Assembly (NCBI GenBank): GCA_013911135.1
Contig: JACERO010000079.1
Coordinates: forward strand, 24,051-88,050
Direction: 5' to 3'
DNA: 64,000 nucleotides
Source of the DNA: Candidatus Nitrosopumilus sp.
Lineage (GTDB): Archaea; Thermoproteota; Nitrososphaeria; Nitrososphaerales; Nitrosopumilaceae
Position numbers and translations under genes: made by a program. Shown in pieces: positions 45,094-54,428 of the stretch (the stretch's first letter is position 1; each line of letters begins with the position of its first letter). The notes below the pieces were generated by a model that was given only the letters and a program-made list of their open reading frames with translations, was not told the origin of the DNA and ran no database searches.

Positions 45094-46791
45094 TTACATC
45101 ATACCTCCCATACCAGGTGGCATACCTCCCATACCAGGTGGCATACCTCCCATACCAGGTGGCATACCTCCTTCTCCTCCGCCAGGTGGACCACCAGCAG
45201 ATTTTTGGGTAGCAATTACATCATCAATTCTAAGAATCATACATGCAGCTTCAGAAGCTGCAGATACAATTTGAAGTTTAACTGTAAGTGGTTCAATAAT
45301 ATCACTTGATTTCATATTAGCGATCTTTCCTTTCATAACATCAACTCCAGTCCATTTCTCTCCTTTCTGTTGTCTTGAGCGAAGATATGTCATTGTATCA
45401 ATTGGATCCATTCCAGCGTTTTCAGAAAGTGTTAATGGAATTGATTCTAAAGCATCAGCAAATTTTTCAGCAGCTAATTGTTCTCTTCCTTCTAGAGATT
45501 TTGCCCAACTTCTTAGTTTAGTTGCAGCATATGTCTCAGGGGCACCACCACCTGCAACAATTGAAGGATTTTCCATTACATCTTTTACAACCATTAGTGC
45601 ATCATGAACAGAGCGTTCAACTTCGTCAACTACTCTTTGTGAGCCTCCACGAAGAAGCAAGGTAACTGATTTTGGATGTTTGCAGCCTTCAATAAATACC
45701 CATTTGTCTTCTTCAATTTTTCTTTCTTCAACAAGATCTGCATTACCTAAATCTTTTTCAAAAAGATCATCAAGGTTTGTAACTATTCTTGCACCTGTTG
45801 CTCTTGTAAGTTTTTCAAGATCACTTTCTTTAATTCTTCTAACTGCAATAATTCCAGCTTTTGCTAGATAATGTTGAGCCATATCATCAATACCTTTTTG
45901 ACATAAAACTACATTTGCCCCAGAGCCAATGACTTTGTCAACCATTGTCTTTAACATTCTATTTTCTTCATCTAGAAATGATTTTAGTTGTTGAGGATTA
46001 GAAATGTTAATTTTTGCATCAGTTTCAGTTTTGCTAATTTCTAATGCGGTGTTAATTAATGCAATTTTAGCTTCAGTGATTTCTGTAGGCATTCCTCCAT
46101 TAACAATTTCTTTATCAAGAACAATACCCTGAATAATTGTCGTGTCTTTGATAGAGCCTCCAGCCTTCTTTTCTACTTTAATATCATCAATATCAACACT
46201 GTAAGTTTCACCATCTTTTTCTGAAACAGCAAGAACAGATTTTACAACAACATCTGCAAGTTGATCAGAGTCCTTTCTAACAAGTTTAGTTTGCATTGAG
46301 GTTTTTGCAATTTTAGTTAGAATGTTTTTATCATTTGCAGATACTTGGTCAGCAATACTTTCAAGAAATTGTTTTGCCTTTTTTGCAGATTTTCTATATC
46401 CATCAACAATAATTGTTGGATGAACATCTTGATCAATTAATAATTCAGCGTTATCAAGTAAAGCACCTGCCAATACAACAACTGAAGTTGTGCCATCTCC
46501 AACTTCATTATCTGTAGTTTTAGAAATTTCAACTAGCATTTTTGCAGCTGGATGTTGAACATCAATTTCTTTTAGGATAGTTGCGCCATCATTGGTAATA
46601 GTAACATCTCCCAAGGAGTCAACTAGCATTTTATCCATGCCTCGTGGACCTAGGCTGGTTTGAACAATTTCGGCAATAATTTTGCATGCAGCAATGTTAT
46701 TCTTTTGTGCATCTCTGCCTTTGGTTTCTGAACCGCCTTCCTTTAGCAATACAACTGGCATATTTCCTTTAGAAGTGGCTTGCATACCCAT
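45094..46791 (-). CDS. Thermosome subunit (group II chaperonin)
   Basis: ATP-driven folding chamber. 565 aa. [20 protein letters not shown] (ATP site), [15 protein letters not shown] (catalytic Asp), GGGAPE and the C-terminal Gly/Met-rich tail. The tail is encoded by perfect 21-nt direct repeats. A TATA (tataaaag) is centred about 27 nt upstream of ATG 46791. The plus-strand ORF 45071-45274 is an antisense shadow of the repeat. Confidence 0.96.
   Translation of the reverse strand: MGMQATSKGNMPVVLLKEGGSETKGRDAQKNNIAACKIIAEIVQTSLGPRGMDKMLVDSLGDVTITNDGATILKEIDVQHPAAKMLVEISKTTDNEVGDGTTSVVVLAGALLDNAELLIDQDVHPTIIVDGYRKSAKKAKQFLESIADQVSANDKNILTKIAKTSMQTKLVRKDSDQLADVVVKSVLAVSEKDGETYSVDIDDIKVEKKAGGSIKDTTIIQGIVLDKEIVNGGMPTEITEAKIALINTALEISKTETDAKINISNPQQLKSFLDEENRMLKTMVDKVIGSGANVVLCQKGIDDMAQHYLAKAGIIAVRRIKESDLEKLTRATGARIVTNLDDLFEKDLGNADLVEERKIEEDKWVFIEGCKHPKSVTLLLRGGSQRVVDEVERSVHDALMVVKDVMENPSIVAGGGAPETYAATKLRSWAKSLEGREQLAAEKFADALESIPLTLSENAGMDPIDTMTYLRSRQQKGEKWTGVDVMKGKIANMKSSDIIEPLTVKLQIVSAASEAACMILRIDDVIATQKSAGGPPGGGEGGMPPGMGGMPPGMGGMPPGMGGMM
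45100..45171 (-). repeat. 21-nt tandem repeat in the thermosome C-terminal tail
   Basis: catacctcccataccaggtg plus one base repeats 3.4 times (45100, 45121, 45142, partial from 45163), encoding GGMPPGM units. Perfect at the DNA level, so probably of recent expansion or slippage. Confidence 0.85.
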
Positions 46792-46814
46792 AGATGCTAA
46801 AACTCTAGATTCCC

Positions 46815-46822
46815 CTTTTATA
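46815..46822 (-). promoter_or_regulatory. TATA box for the thermosome gene
   Basis: tataaaag on the minus strand, centred about 27 nt upstream of ATG 46791. Standard leaderless spacing. Confidence 0.6.
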
Positions 46823-46862
46823 CCTTCAGATCAGAATATGAAAATTTGAGGCAGCATCGGTG

Positions 46863-46871
46863 TTTTTAAAT
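46863..46871 (+). promoter_or_regulatory. TATA-like box for glyA
   Basis: tttttaaat is centred about 27 nt before ATG 46894. Confidence 0.5.
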
Positions 46872-46893
46872 TGGGAAAATCAAATTTCAAAAT

Positions 46894-48216
46894 ATGGCCA
46901 AGTCACAAAATAAAGAATCTTACAATAAAATTTTCGCTAAATTAAAGGAACATCACAAATGGTTTGAAAATTCAATTCCGTTAATTGCAAGTGAAAATAT
47001 TCCAAGTCCTGCTGTTCGAGAAGCTATAATCTCAGATTTTGGAAATAGGTATGCTGAAGGATGGCCTGGGGAGAGAGTATATGCAGGTTGTATCTACATT
47101 GATGATGTAGAGTTTGAATGTATGAAGTTGGCCAAAAAATTGTACAAAGCAAAATTTGCTGATGTAAGACCAACTTCAGGAGTTGTTGCAAATCTTATAG
47201 TGTATTCTTCTTTTACCAATCCAGGTGATATAATGCTAGCACCTTCTATTCCTGCAGGTGGTCACATATCACATGGTAAAAAGGAGCATTTTGGAACTGC
47301 CGGTCTGGTTCATGGATTAGAGATAGAGTTCTATCCATTTAATGCTGAAGAAATGACAATTGATGTTGATAAGACAAAACAAAAAGTAAAGACTCTAAAA
47401 AAAGATGGTCGTCTTCCAAAGATGGCAATGTTTGGTGGTTCATTATTCTTATTTCCACATCCTGTCAAAGAATTATCAGATTTTCTAAAGAGTTATGATA
47501 TGCACATCAATTATGATGCAGCTCATGTTGCTGGATTAATTGCTGGTGGAAAATTCCAAGACCCTCTACGTGAAGGCGCAGATACTATGACTATGAGTAC
47601 TCATAAGACTTTGTTTGGACCTCAAGGAGGACTTGTTCTAGGATCTAAAGAACATGAAGAGGTTATCAAAAAAGCAACGTTTCCGGGTCTTACAAGTAGC
47701 CACCACATTCATCATATGGCCGGAAAAGCAGTTGCTTTTGCAGAGGCTTTAGAATTTGGAAAAGACTATGCAACTCAGGTCATAAAAAATGCAAAGTTAT
47801 TTGCAGAGACTTTGAATGATATGGGATTCAAGGTATTAGGAGAAAGCAGAGGATTTACAGAATCACATCAGATTGCAGTTAATGTTTTAGATTATTCTGA
47901 TGGTGGAAAAGTAGAAGCAGATTTAGAAAAAGCTAACATCATAGTTAACAGACAACTCATTCCAGGTGATATTAAGGCAGGAAGAAATTATTTCCATCCT
48001 AGTGGAATTAGATTAGGAGTTTCTGAAATAACACGACTTGGAATGAAAAAGAATGAGATGCAAGAAATTGCATCTTTCATTAAACAAGTAGTTATTGAGA
48101 AAAAGGATCCAAAGAAGATACTTCCAAAAGTTAAGGCATTAAGAAAAAACTATCAAAAAGTCAAATTCTGTTTTGATGATAAATTAGGTGCTTACGAGTA
48201 CGTCAAACTAAGATAA
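46894..48216 (+). CDS. glyA: Serine hydroxymethyltransferase
   Basis: Interconverts serine and glycine with a one-carbon unit on a tetrahydropterin. 440 aa. PLP lysine in TMSTHKTLFGPQGG; NYDAAHVAGLIAGG holds the cofactor aspartate and histidine. ENIPSPAVREAI and YAEGWPGERVYAG fit the archaeal enzyme. Own promoter, divergent from the thermosome gene and convergent with PolD large subunit (2 nt between stops). Confidence 0.94.
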   Translation: MAKSQNKESYNKIFAKLKEHHKWFENSIPLIASENIPSPAVREAIISDFGNRYAEGWPGERVYAGCIYIDDVEFECMKLAKKLYKAKFADVRPTSGVVANLIVYSSFTNPGDIMLAPSIPAGGHISHGKKEHFGTAGLVHGLEIEFYPFNAEEMTIDVDKTKQKVKTLKKDGRLPKMAMFGGSLFLFPHPVKELSDFLKSYDMHINYDAAHVAGLIAGGKFQDPLREGADTMTMSTHKTLFGPQGGLVLGSKEHEEVIKKATFPGLTSSHHIHHMAGKAVAFAEALEFGKDYATQVIKNAKLFAETLNDMGFKVLGESRGFTESHQIAVNVLDYSDGGKVEADLEKANIIVNRQLIPGDIKAGRNYFHPSGIRLGVSEITRLGMKKNEMQEIASFIKQVVIEKKDPKKILPKVKALRKNYQKVKFCFDDKLGAYEYVKLR

Positions 48217-48218
48217 TT

Positions 48219-51200
48219 CTAGGCGTAATCAGTAAGAAGTGATTGGTCTCCTTTACTCTTACCAAATACTAATTCAATTTCGTCTGATAGAGCATAAATT
48301 CTTCCTCTTTGATATTCACCAACATCATATTTCTCAACAAGTCTTTTTGCAAGTTTTAGATATTTTTCAACAGAGCCTTTGGTAATTGTAGGAATTAGTT
48401 TATGACCACATACACATGTTTGAATTAGAGGCATCCGACGGAATGATTTTCCACAACCTGTGCACCTAAAGTTTTGTCTAGCGTATGCTCTAAGATTTCC
48501 CATAATATCTGGAACCAGATGTGTTGAAATGACATTTGAAACAATTTCTGAAGGATTTACTACATCAATTAATTCAGCATTTTTAATTTGCATATCAAAT
48601 TTGTCAAGCATTGAACCAAGTGTAGAGTAGGCGCTACGAGATTTTGAAGTGGTTAGTGATGAAGTTAAATGTGTAAAGAAATAATCATAAAATTGCCTTT
48701 CAGTTTCAAGACGTGACTTGATAATTTCTACAGATGTTATATCTGATGCTTTGTTCTGTTGAAATGTGGACTCGAAGAATTCTAAAGGAAGAAACTTTGT
48801 GACTTCAAGATTGTGTGCTTGTGGTTGAGATTCATGTGGTAAAACTAGAGGTTGCACAAGTAATGGAGCATCCATTAGCCCACCTATTCTATCAGAAAGA
48901 AATTGTCTTGAGAAATTAAGTAAGCTATCCATAAGAAGCATAATAGAATCAGCATCACCATCAGCATCTCTTCTTTTTGCAGAGTGCCAGTTTGGAGTTC
49001 CAAAACAAACATGTGTTTTAGTATATCCAATGATTCGTCCTACGATTCCAACAGAAGTATGTGGAGCTAAGCCAATTACTAGATGGCCGATAAGCTCTTC
49101 AGTATTCTTTACATTGTAAAATGAAGATTTTCCATAGAATTTCACTAAAAGAGTATCAATGTATTTACAAGTAGAAACCAAATAATTTCCACTATCATAC
49201 GGAATTATCACATCTTGCATACGAAGTTCAACAATCTGTTCTAAGTTTGTAAGTGGTTTCCCATCTATGTCGTGAGAATATCCAAGCTCCTTTAGTTTCT
49301 CTATAGATGTTTCAATCCATGATGGTTTGAATTGAGTTAAGGGGGAATTTGTTGCATCAAACCTAACAGTTCCATCTTTGAAGACTGTAAGTCCAAAGTT
49401 TTGACGTACAATTCCTTTTTCTAGAGGTTCAGCAATTCTATCTTGATTAATTAGCTCTTTGACGCCTTTGAATGGTTCTTTGACACGTAATCCCATCTTT
49501 TCCTGAGCTGATAGTAATTTTGTTTTTAGTGGAAATTCTTTGTGTGAGTGAGTTTGTACTTTGCGTTTACATTTTTTGCAATATGGTTCAGTAAGGGTAT
49601 TTCTACAGTTAGAACATTTGTAGAAAATTGTTGTTTTAGTGCCACATTTAGAGCACTTGATGCCTATAGAAGGTTCATCACATTGGTCACAATGTCTATT
49701 GAATATGTTAGTAAAGAAGTGTTCATTTCTTGATGCCTTTAGAAGATCTCTGGTAGGTCCTCCTTTGTCACTAATTGGAAATAATATGTGTGTAGGAGGT
49801 TTCATTTGTCTAGCAGCTGCTTTTTCAGGTCTTCCAATTCGAACTCCAATAGATGTTGAGAATTTATTTTTAATTTGAATTCCTGATGATTTTGTTAAAA
49901 TTTTTGGAACTGACAAATCACTAATTGTTGGTTTTTCTCTAAACAATAAATTAAAGAAAATTTTTGCCTCTAGATTTTCTAAGACTATAATTTCATTTTC
50001 AACTTTATGAGGAGTGCCCAATTTTTCAAGGATTTTTTTTATTTCTACAAAGTATTCAATTGATGTTTCAGTAACTTGTTTTGGTTCTAAAAGTTGACCA
50101 AGTTCTTTTGATGAGATTTTATCCCAGAAATATAGATAATGTGGATAAAGTGGAATTTGAAAGTCAAGGGAAATTTTTAGTGCCTCATCTATTGTGGGTA
50201 CTCTAGTCAGAAATTGTTTTAGATACTGATCATCAGGTTCATATTTTTGGATTTTTTGTTTTAGTTCCTCTATCCAAAATTCTTCAACATACCCTGAAGG
50301 AATAAGTTGAGCATTATTTTCAAGAAAGTCTCCAAATGAAATTAGTATATCTCCTAAGTGCAGGATTTTTTCAATTTCATTTTTGATTTCTAATCCATGT
50401 TTGATATCTCTAATCTTTACAACATTGCCATTTTTTAGGCGAACTGTCGGAGTGTCAATAGAATCAACAAAAGCAATAGTTGCTCCTTTTCCTGGAATGT
50501 CAATTTTGATTTGTGTTCCTACAACTATGGTATGATCTAAAATTTCACCTACTACGGGATGGATTCCAACTGCTGCAAAGCCTGTATTACATGCTCTTCC
50601 ATATCTTAATCTAAACCCACCTAACTTTTTAGGCATAGATAAGACTGATCTTCCTGTAATTACTTCACGCATTCTTTTAGCAGCTGCGTCTTCCTGATTT
50701 TCACCTGTTTGAACTATACCTTTCAGATCATTAAGCCATTCCCACCCATCTAGATTGTATAGCTCAATCCTTTTGAGAAGTTTTTTGGATCTTCCAATCA
50801 ATCCATCATTTAAGACTCGTAAAGCGCCTCCTCTAACCCTATCAGTTTTGATGCGAGTCATAGATTTGTGATTTACAACCTCAAATGGATCTGTATCTAC
50901 TCCGTCTAATTCGACTGGAAGGTGAGAAATGACATGTTCAATATCTTCATCTAAAATATGAAATTGAAAACTACTGGCCTCTCTTTCATAGATTCGTAAT
51001 TCCTCTACAAATCTACCAGTTTCATCATCAAATGAATTTGCTTGGTATTTTGTTAAACCAACTGCTTTTCTAACATGGTCTGCAATTAACATTGTTACAG
51101 CAGATTCTGTTCCTCCTGCTGAACGCATAGGTCCTGCAATAGAAACTGAAAGATACTTGGTGCCATCTTTGTTTTTCTTTATTTTTACTTCACTAATTCC

Positions 51201-51596
51201 CTGTAAAGGTGCGATGGTTACTCCTTCTGTAACAACGGCCAACCCTACACGAACTGCAAGATCTAGTTTGTCTTCTAAGGTAGCATCAAAAAGAGAGTAT
51301 TTACCAAGAGCAATTTCTTTTGATAAAATAAGTGCAGAGAGTTCCTTCCCGTTTATTTTTAGTAGTTCTCTAAGAGGTTCACCAATATCAATTTCGTGCA
51401 TTTTGGAAACACGATCTGCCAAATCAAATGCGATTTTAGGTTCAATTATACCTGAAGAGTCTACCAAACTTGATTTTGCAACTGCTGCTTTCTCAAAGAT
51501 GGAAACTGTTTCACTTGAAAGATTTGAGTAGTAATCATGATAATAATCTGGCATCTTAATATCACTAATACGAGAAATTGCATCGTTATCTGACAT
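48219..51596 (-). CDS. polC: DNA polymerase D large subunit (DP2)
   Basis: Catalytic subunit of the archaeal replicative PolD. 1125 aa without an intein, as short-form DP2. Catalytic aspartates are in RRDADGDADSIML near residue 880. Zinc modules: CDQCDEPSIGIKCSKCG…CKKCKRK (about 635-680) and C-terminal CTGCGKSFRRMPLIQTCVCG. The C-terminus lacks an obvious PIP box (ends GDQSLLTDYA). The partner DP1 is at 55.9 kb, beyond the putative origin. Co-oriented with GGGP synthase (12 nt). Confidence 0.95.
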   Translation of the reverse strand: MSDNDAISRISDIKMPDYYHDYYSNLSSETVSIFEKAAVAKSSLVDSSGIIEPKIAFDLADRVSKMHEIDIGEPLRELLKINGKELSALILSKEIALGKYSLFDATLEDKLDLAVRVGLAVVTEGVTIAPLQGISEVKIKKNKDGTKYLSVSIAGPMRSAGGTESAVTMLIADHVRKAVGLTKYQANSFDDETGRFVEELRIYEREASSFQFHILDEDIEHVISHLPVELDGVDTDPFEVVNHKSMTRIKTDRVRGGALRVLNDGLIGRSKKLLKRIELYNLDGWEWLNDLKGIVQTGENQEDAAAKRMREVITGRSVLSMPKKLGGFRLRYGRACNTGFAAVGIHPVVGEILDHTIVVGTQIKIDIPGKGATIAFVDSIDTPTVRLKNGNVVKIRDIKHGLEIKNEIEKILHLGDILISFGDFLENNAQLIPSGYVEEFWIEELKQKIQKYEPDDQYLKQFLTRVPTIDEALKISLDFQIPLYPHYLYFWDKISSKELGQLLEPKQVTETSIEYFVEIKKILEKLGTPHKVENEIIVLENLEAKIFFNLLFREKPTISDLSVPKILTKSSGIQIKNKFSTSIGVRIGRPEKAAARQMKPPTHILFPISDKGGPTRDLLKASRNEHFFTNIFNRHCDQCDEPSIGIKCSKCGTKTTIFYKCSNCRNTLTEPYCKKCKRKVQTHSHKEFPLKTKLLSAQEKMGLRVKEPFKGVKELINQDRIAEPLEKGIVRQNFGLTVFKDGTVRFDATNSPLTQFKPSWIETSIEKLKELGYSHDIDGKPLTNLEQIVELRMQDVIIPYDSGNYLVSTCKYIDTLLVKFYGKSSFYNVKNTEELIGHLVIGLAPHTSVGIVGRIIGYTKTHVCFGTPNWHSAKRRDADGDADSIMLLMDSLLNFSRQFLSDRIGGLMDAPLLVQPLVLPHESQPQAHNLEVTKFLPLEFFESTFQQNKASDITSVEIIKSRLETERQFYDYFFTHLTSSLTTSKSRSAYSTLGSMLDKFDMQIKNAELIDVVNPSEIVSNVISTHLVPDIMGNLRAYARQNFRCTGCGKSFRRMPLIQTCVCGHKLIPTITKGSVEKYLKLAKRLVEKYDVGEYQRGRIYALSDEIELVFGKSKGDQSLLTDYA

Positions 51597-51608
51597 AATA
51601 CAATTCTA

Positions 51609-52361
51609 CTACTTGCTTCTTTGAATTACTTTTGCTATTTCTTGGAGTTTTTTGATGCTTCCTCCTTTTTCAAGGAATGTACCAATTACCAAAGCATCGG
51701 CTCCTGCTTTGACCAAGTTTTGGGCAGTTTTTACATCTTTGATTCCTCCTCCTACTATCAAGAATCCATTAAAAGCACGCCTTACTGTCTTGACCATCTC
51801 TGGAGTAACACTAGTTTTTGCACCAGAACCTGCTTCTAAATATACAAATCTCATTCCAAGAAATTGAGCGGCAAGGGCATATGCAGCAGCAATTTTTGGT
51901 TTTTCAAAAGGAATTCCTCGTGCAGAACCAACAAACCAAGCTGAGGTTCCATCTCCAATCACCAAATAAGCTGTTGGAAGTGATTCTAAACCAAATTTGA
52001 GAACACTCGGGGCTCCCAATGCTTGTGCTTGTGTGATAAAGTATGGATTTTCTGAGTTCATTAGGGAGCTAAATAGGATAGCATCAGCATCAGGCACAAC
52101 ACCTGTGACATTTCCAGGAAACAGGATTATTGGAATTTTAATGCCTTTTTTGATGCCTTTGACCACTTGAGCCATCTCAATCTGATCAGTGGCTGAGGAG
52201 CCTCCAACTAAGATTGCAGACGCACCAATCTTTTCAACATCTTTGGCAAGCTTACTTGATGCCTGTAATTGTGATACTTCAGAATCAATTAACACAAATA
52301 ATAATGCATTTTTCTTTTTTAATTCTAATTTTAGGAACGATTCAACTTTGTTTCCAGTCAT
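51609..52361 (-). CDS. Geranylgeranylglyceryl phosphate synthase
   Basis: Attaches geranylgeranyl to sn-glycerol-1-phosphate, the second committed step of archaeal lipid synthesis. 250 aa TIM barrel: LIDSEVSQLQASSKL, VGGSSATDQ, PGNVTGVVPDADAILF, YLEAGSGAKTSVT and IVGGGIKDVKTA phosphate loop. Uses the product of egsA at the left edge. Upstream of PolD DP2 on the same strand. Confidence 0.93.
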   Translation of the reverse strand: MTGNKVESFLKLELKKKNALLFVLIDSEVSQLQASSKLAKDVEKIGASAILVGGSSATDQIEMAQVVKGIKKGIKIPIILFPGNVTGVVPDADAILFSSLMNSENPYFITQAQALGAPSVLKFGLESLPTAYLVIGDGTSAWFVGSARGIPFEKPKIAAAYALAAQFLGMRFVYLEAGSGAKTSVTPEMVKTVRRAFNGFLIVGGGIKDVKTAQNLVKAGADALVIGTFLEKGGSIKKLQEIAKVIQRSK

Positions 52362-52426
52362 AGTGGAGGTTTGTAGATGACTCTTTAAAGTTTAATTGGA
52401 ATGTCGGTATACAGATTTGTATAGCT

Positions 52427-52789
52427 ATGACAGACTCTAAAAAATCTAATTTTAACAATATTATTCGTCAAATCATCAAAAAATCACTATTTACAGAGCG
52501 ACAAATTGAAATTATTTTAAATCAGGAGGATCTTCTAGAATCTAAATTTTCTATAACTAGAGGAGCGTATTACAGGCAAGTTGGGCAATCTAGAGAGAAA
52601 TTAATCGCATTATTCTATTCAATTATACTTTTTCGGGGTCTAGGCATACTCTTACCTGATGATATTGATGTGATATCCAAACTTTCAGAGAACATTAGTG
52701 TGATGAATGATGGTGATATCTTCCCAGAAAGAGAAGAACAAATCACTAGGGTGATAGATATGACTATTCGAAAGGCATGTAATATGTGA
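52427..52789 (+). CDS. Conserved hypothetical helical protein
   Basis: 120 aa, all-α. NIIRQIIKKSLFTERQIEIILN and ITRGAYYRQVGQSREKLIALFYSIILFRG look like a helix-turn-helix pair (TRGAYYRQVGQS), so DNA binding is possible but unproven. It is the first of three small genes between GGGP synthase and the origin. Confidence 0.5.
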   Translation: MTDSKKSNFNNIIRQIIKKSLFTERQIEIILNQEDLLESKFSITRGAYYRQVGQSREKLIALFYSIILFRGLGILLPDDIDVISKLSENISVMNDGDIFPEREEQITRVIDMTIRKACNM

Positions 52790-52915
52790 TGTTTGTGATG
52801 ATAAATATTAAAAAGTAGTTGATGTGTTTGTGATTATGTGTGTCAGTATGTTAATCTAAAGTGTAAAATAATGTTGTTCAATCACGATAAATCACAACAT
52901 AGGCGTAAATTTGTG

Positions 52916-53518
52916 ATGTTAGTAGAAATTCCTGATCCTGAAGTGATTTTGAGTGTAATTTTAGCATTTGTAGTTGGTTTAGGTGGGTTGTACGTGTTCT
53001 ACAAAGTACTTCCATTCATTAAATCAAAAAGTGAAATGTCTGATGTTCCACAATCTGAGCGTTTAGAGTACTACGAAAGGCAGTTAATTGACATGAAAAT
53101 ACGCTTAGATGCCTTAGAAATTCAAGGAATTGAGCCTAAAACAGAGGATTCTAACTTAGAATTAAAACAACTCTTAGAAAAGTTGTTAAATAACAAAGCA
53201 AAAGAAAATAATGTAGAAGAAGTAATTCAACCTAAAACAAGATCTGAAAAACCAATTTCCACACCCAATATTCCTAGTATAGATCACACAAACCCAACAG
53301 ATTATGTGTTACAATTAATCACAAACAAAACTATGACATCACGTGACATACAAATCACATTAAAGAGAAGTAGGGAACATACTTCAAGATTAATGAAGAA
53401 ATTATTTGATGGTGGTTTTGTTCAAAGAAATATAGAAACTAAACCATACACTTATTCAATTACTAAAAAGGGAAAAGCAAAGGTTGAAGAAGTTCAAACT
53501 AGTCAAATTATTGCATAA
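52916..53518 (+). CDS. Membrane-anchored winged-HTH protein
   Basis: About 200 aa from ATG 52916; the track's start (52838) and 52871 are alternatives. One helix (EVILSVILAFVVGLGGLYVFY), a coiled-coil linker (RLEYYERQLIDMKIRLDAL), then a MarR-like wHTH: VLQLITNKTMTSRDIQITLK, SREHTSRLMKKLFDGGFVQR and wing PYTYSITKKGKAK. Membrane plus DNA-binding domain suggests a one-component regulator or chromosome tether. Its proximity to the origin makes the second idea worth testing. Confidence 0.6.
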   Translation: MLVEIPDPEVILSVILAFVVGLGGLYVFYKVLPFIKSKSEMSDVPQSERLEYYERQLIDMKIRLDALEIQGIEPKTEDSNLELKQLLEKLLNNKAKENNVEEVIQPKTRSEKPISTPNIPSIDHTNPTDYVLQLITNKTMTSRDIQITLKRSREHTSRLMKKLFDGGFVQRNIETKPYTYSITKKGKAKVEEVQTSQIIA

Positions 53519-53603
53519 GAAAATTTTTTAGTTTATTATAATAGATTTTTATCCTTTCATTCAAATTTTCATAAAAATGTAATAATTCATTATTAATTAT
53601 AAA

Positions 53604-53612
53604 TTATATATA
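53604..53612 (+). promoter_or_regulatory. TATA box for the AbrB-like gene
   Basis: ttatatata centred about 26 nt before ATG 53634 in a long A/T stretch; the exact element is ambiguous. Confidence 0.45.
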
Positions 53613-53633
53613 TTATAAAATTATAATAATAAT

Positions 53634-53783
53634 ATGTCTGTTCAAGAGAATGAAGTATTGGTAAAAATCACTTCAGCCGGGACAATTTCTATTCCAAAAC
53701 AATTTAGAAATACATGGATATTCAAAAAGGTGAATATGTAAAGTTAATATTAGGAAAAGATCGGTTAATTGTTAGAAAAATAA
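53634..53783 (+). pseudogene. SpoVT-AbrB (MazE-like) DNA-binding protein, frameshifted
   Basis: ATG 53634 gives MSVQENEVLVKITSAGTISI and PKQFR; the next frame continues as KYMDIQKGEYVKLILGKDRL and IVRK. Together they make a complete AbrB swapped-hairpin domain of about 48 residues. The shift is near 53708. After IVRK the open frame runs on to 53878 against the next gene, so the natural stop is probably TAA 53781-53783, which needs one more shift. A regulator or antitoxin-type protein; no toxin gene is adjacent. Confidence 0.55.
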
Positions 53784-53797
53784 CATTTCTTAATTGG

Positions 53798-54184
53798 TTA
53801 TCGTTGTTTTTGGCTTATCTTTATGGTTTGATAGGTCCATTCACGGCCTGTTCTAACTCTATCAATCCTACCTTTTGATGAAAAACGTGACAAATAGGTG
53901 GATATTATACTAAGTTTTACTGGTTCGTTGAATTCATCTTCGTATTTTTCAAGAACGGTCGTGGAGGTAAATTTACTCATTGGGAAGAATTTATCCACAA
54001 TATGCCAAATTTTTAAGCCTACTGAGTCCATGTTTGTTGTTTCGTGTTCTTCCTTAATATTCATTAAGTCCATCATTTCAAATATTTTGAGAACCTTTTC
54101 CCTGGTGACATTACCTTCTATTTTGATGTCAAATCGTGCACCATCTAAGTCCTCCATGTCTATTCGAATACGTTTTTTAGCCAT
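53798..54184 (-). CDS. Predicted wHTH-like protein next to the origin
   Basis: 128 aa. Basic N-terminus MAKKRIRIDMEDLDG, then helices KVLKIFEMMDLMNI, FTSTTVLEKYEDEFNEPVKL and STYLSRFSSKGRIDRVRTGR, with GREWTYQTIKI as a possible wing. This suggests a winged helix, family not recognised. The start codon faces the origin region, 160 nt from the first ORB-like repeat. Confidence 0.6.
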   Translation of the reverse strand: MAKKRIRIDMEDLDGARFDIKIEGNVTREKVLKIFEMMDLMNIKEEHETTNMDSVGLKIWHIVDKFFPMSKFTSTTVLEKYEDEFNEPVKLSIISTYLSRFSSKGRIDRVRTGREWTYQTIKISQKQR

Positions 54185-54232
54185 CTTTGAGATCTAAAGG
54201 ATCAGATGTTAACAGTTCAATTGATCTGAGAA

Positions 54233-54259
54233 TGTTTGTTAACTAGATTGTTTGTTAAC
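54233..54259 (+). repeat. Tandem TGTTTGTTAAC (16-nt period)
   Basis: tgtttgttaac at 54233-54243 and 54249-54259. Another gttaac is at 54208. The palindrome GTTAAC may be a protein-binding site in the origin region. Confidence 0.5.
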
Positions 54260-54343
54260 ACTGACTGCGTAAGCCACGCCTAGCCATATTTTTGTTATTA
54301 ACAACATATCATGTAAAACCCCCTCTAATTAAGAAATATTTAT

Positions 54344-54366
54344 GCCTGGAGTGGAAACAAAAGGGT
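54344..54366 (+). other. ORB-like origin recognition box 1
   Basis: gcctggagtggaaacaaaag then ggt. Close to the archaeal ORB core (CCAGTGGAAACAAAGGGG-type) bound by Orc1/Cdc6. Same orientation as ORB 2, 62 nt away. Confidence 0.7.
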
Positions 54367-54405
54367 TGTTTCAAGCATATTCACAGTGTTAACATCAATC
54401 TTAAC

Positions 54406-54428
54406 GCCTGGAATGGAAATTAAAGGGT
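54406..54428 (+). other. ORB-like origin recognition box 2
   Basis: gcctggaatggaaattaaag then ggt. Differs from box 1 at few positions in the middle (19 of 23 or so match). The tail aaaggg, part of the ORB consensus, is kept. Confidence 0.7.

Noticed and set aside
45094-45180. CRISPR array
   Set aside because: The repeats are contiguous without spacers and code for the thermosome tail. No CRISPR array or cas gene was seen elsewhere.
45071-45274. Plus-strand ORF with PPIPGGI repeats
   Set aside because: It is the antisense of the thermosome Gly/Met tail repeats; no start signal or family.
49639-49878. Plus-strand ORFs inside PolD DP2
   Set aside because: Shadows of the coding strand; no motif or start context.
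48219-51596. Intein in PolD large subunit
   Set aside because: 1125 aa is the intein-free length and the catalytic motif RRDADGDADS is uninterrupted.
53784-53878. Extension of the AbrB-like protein into a hydrophobic tail
   Set aside because: This part lies antisense to the next gene and does not fit the compact AbrB fold; a further indel and TAA at 53781 explain it better.
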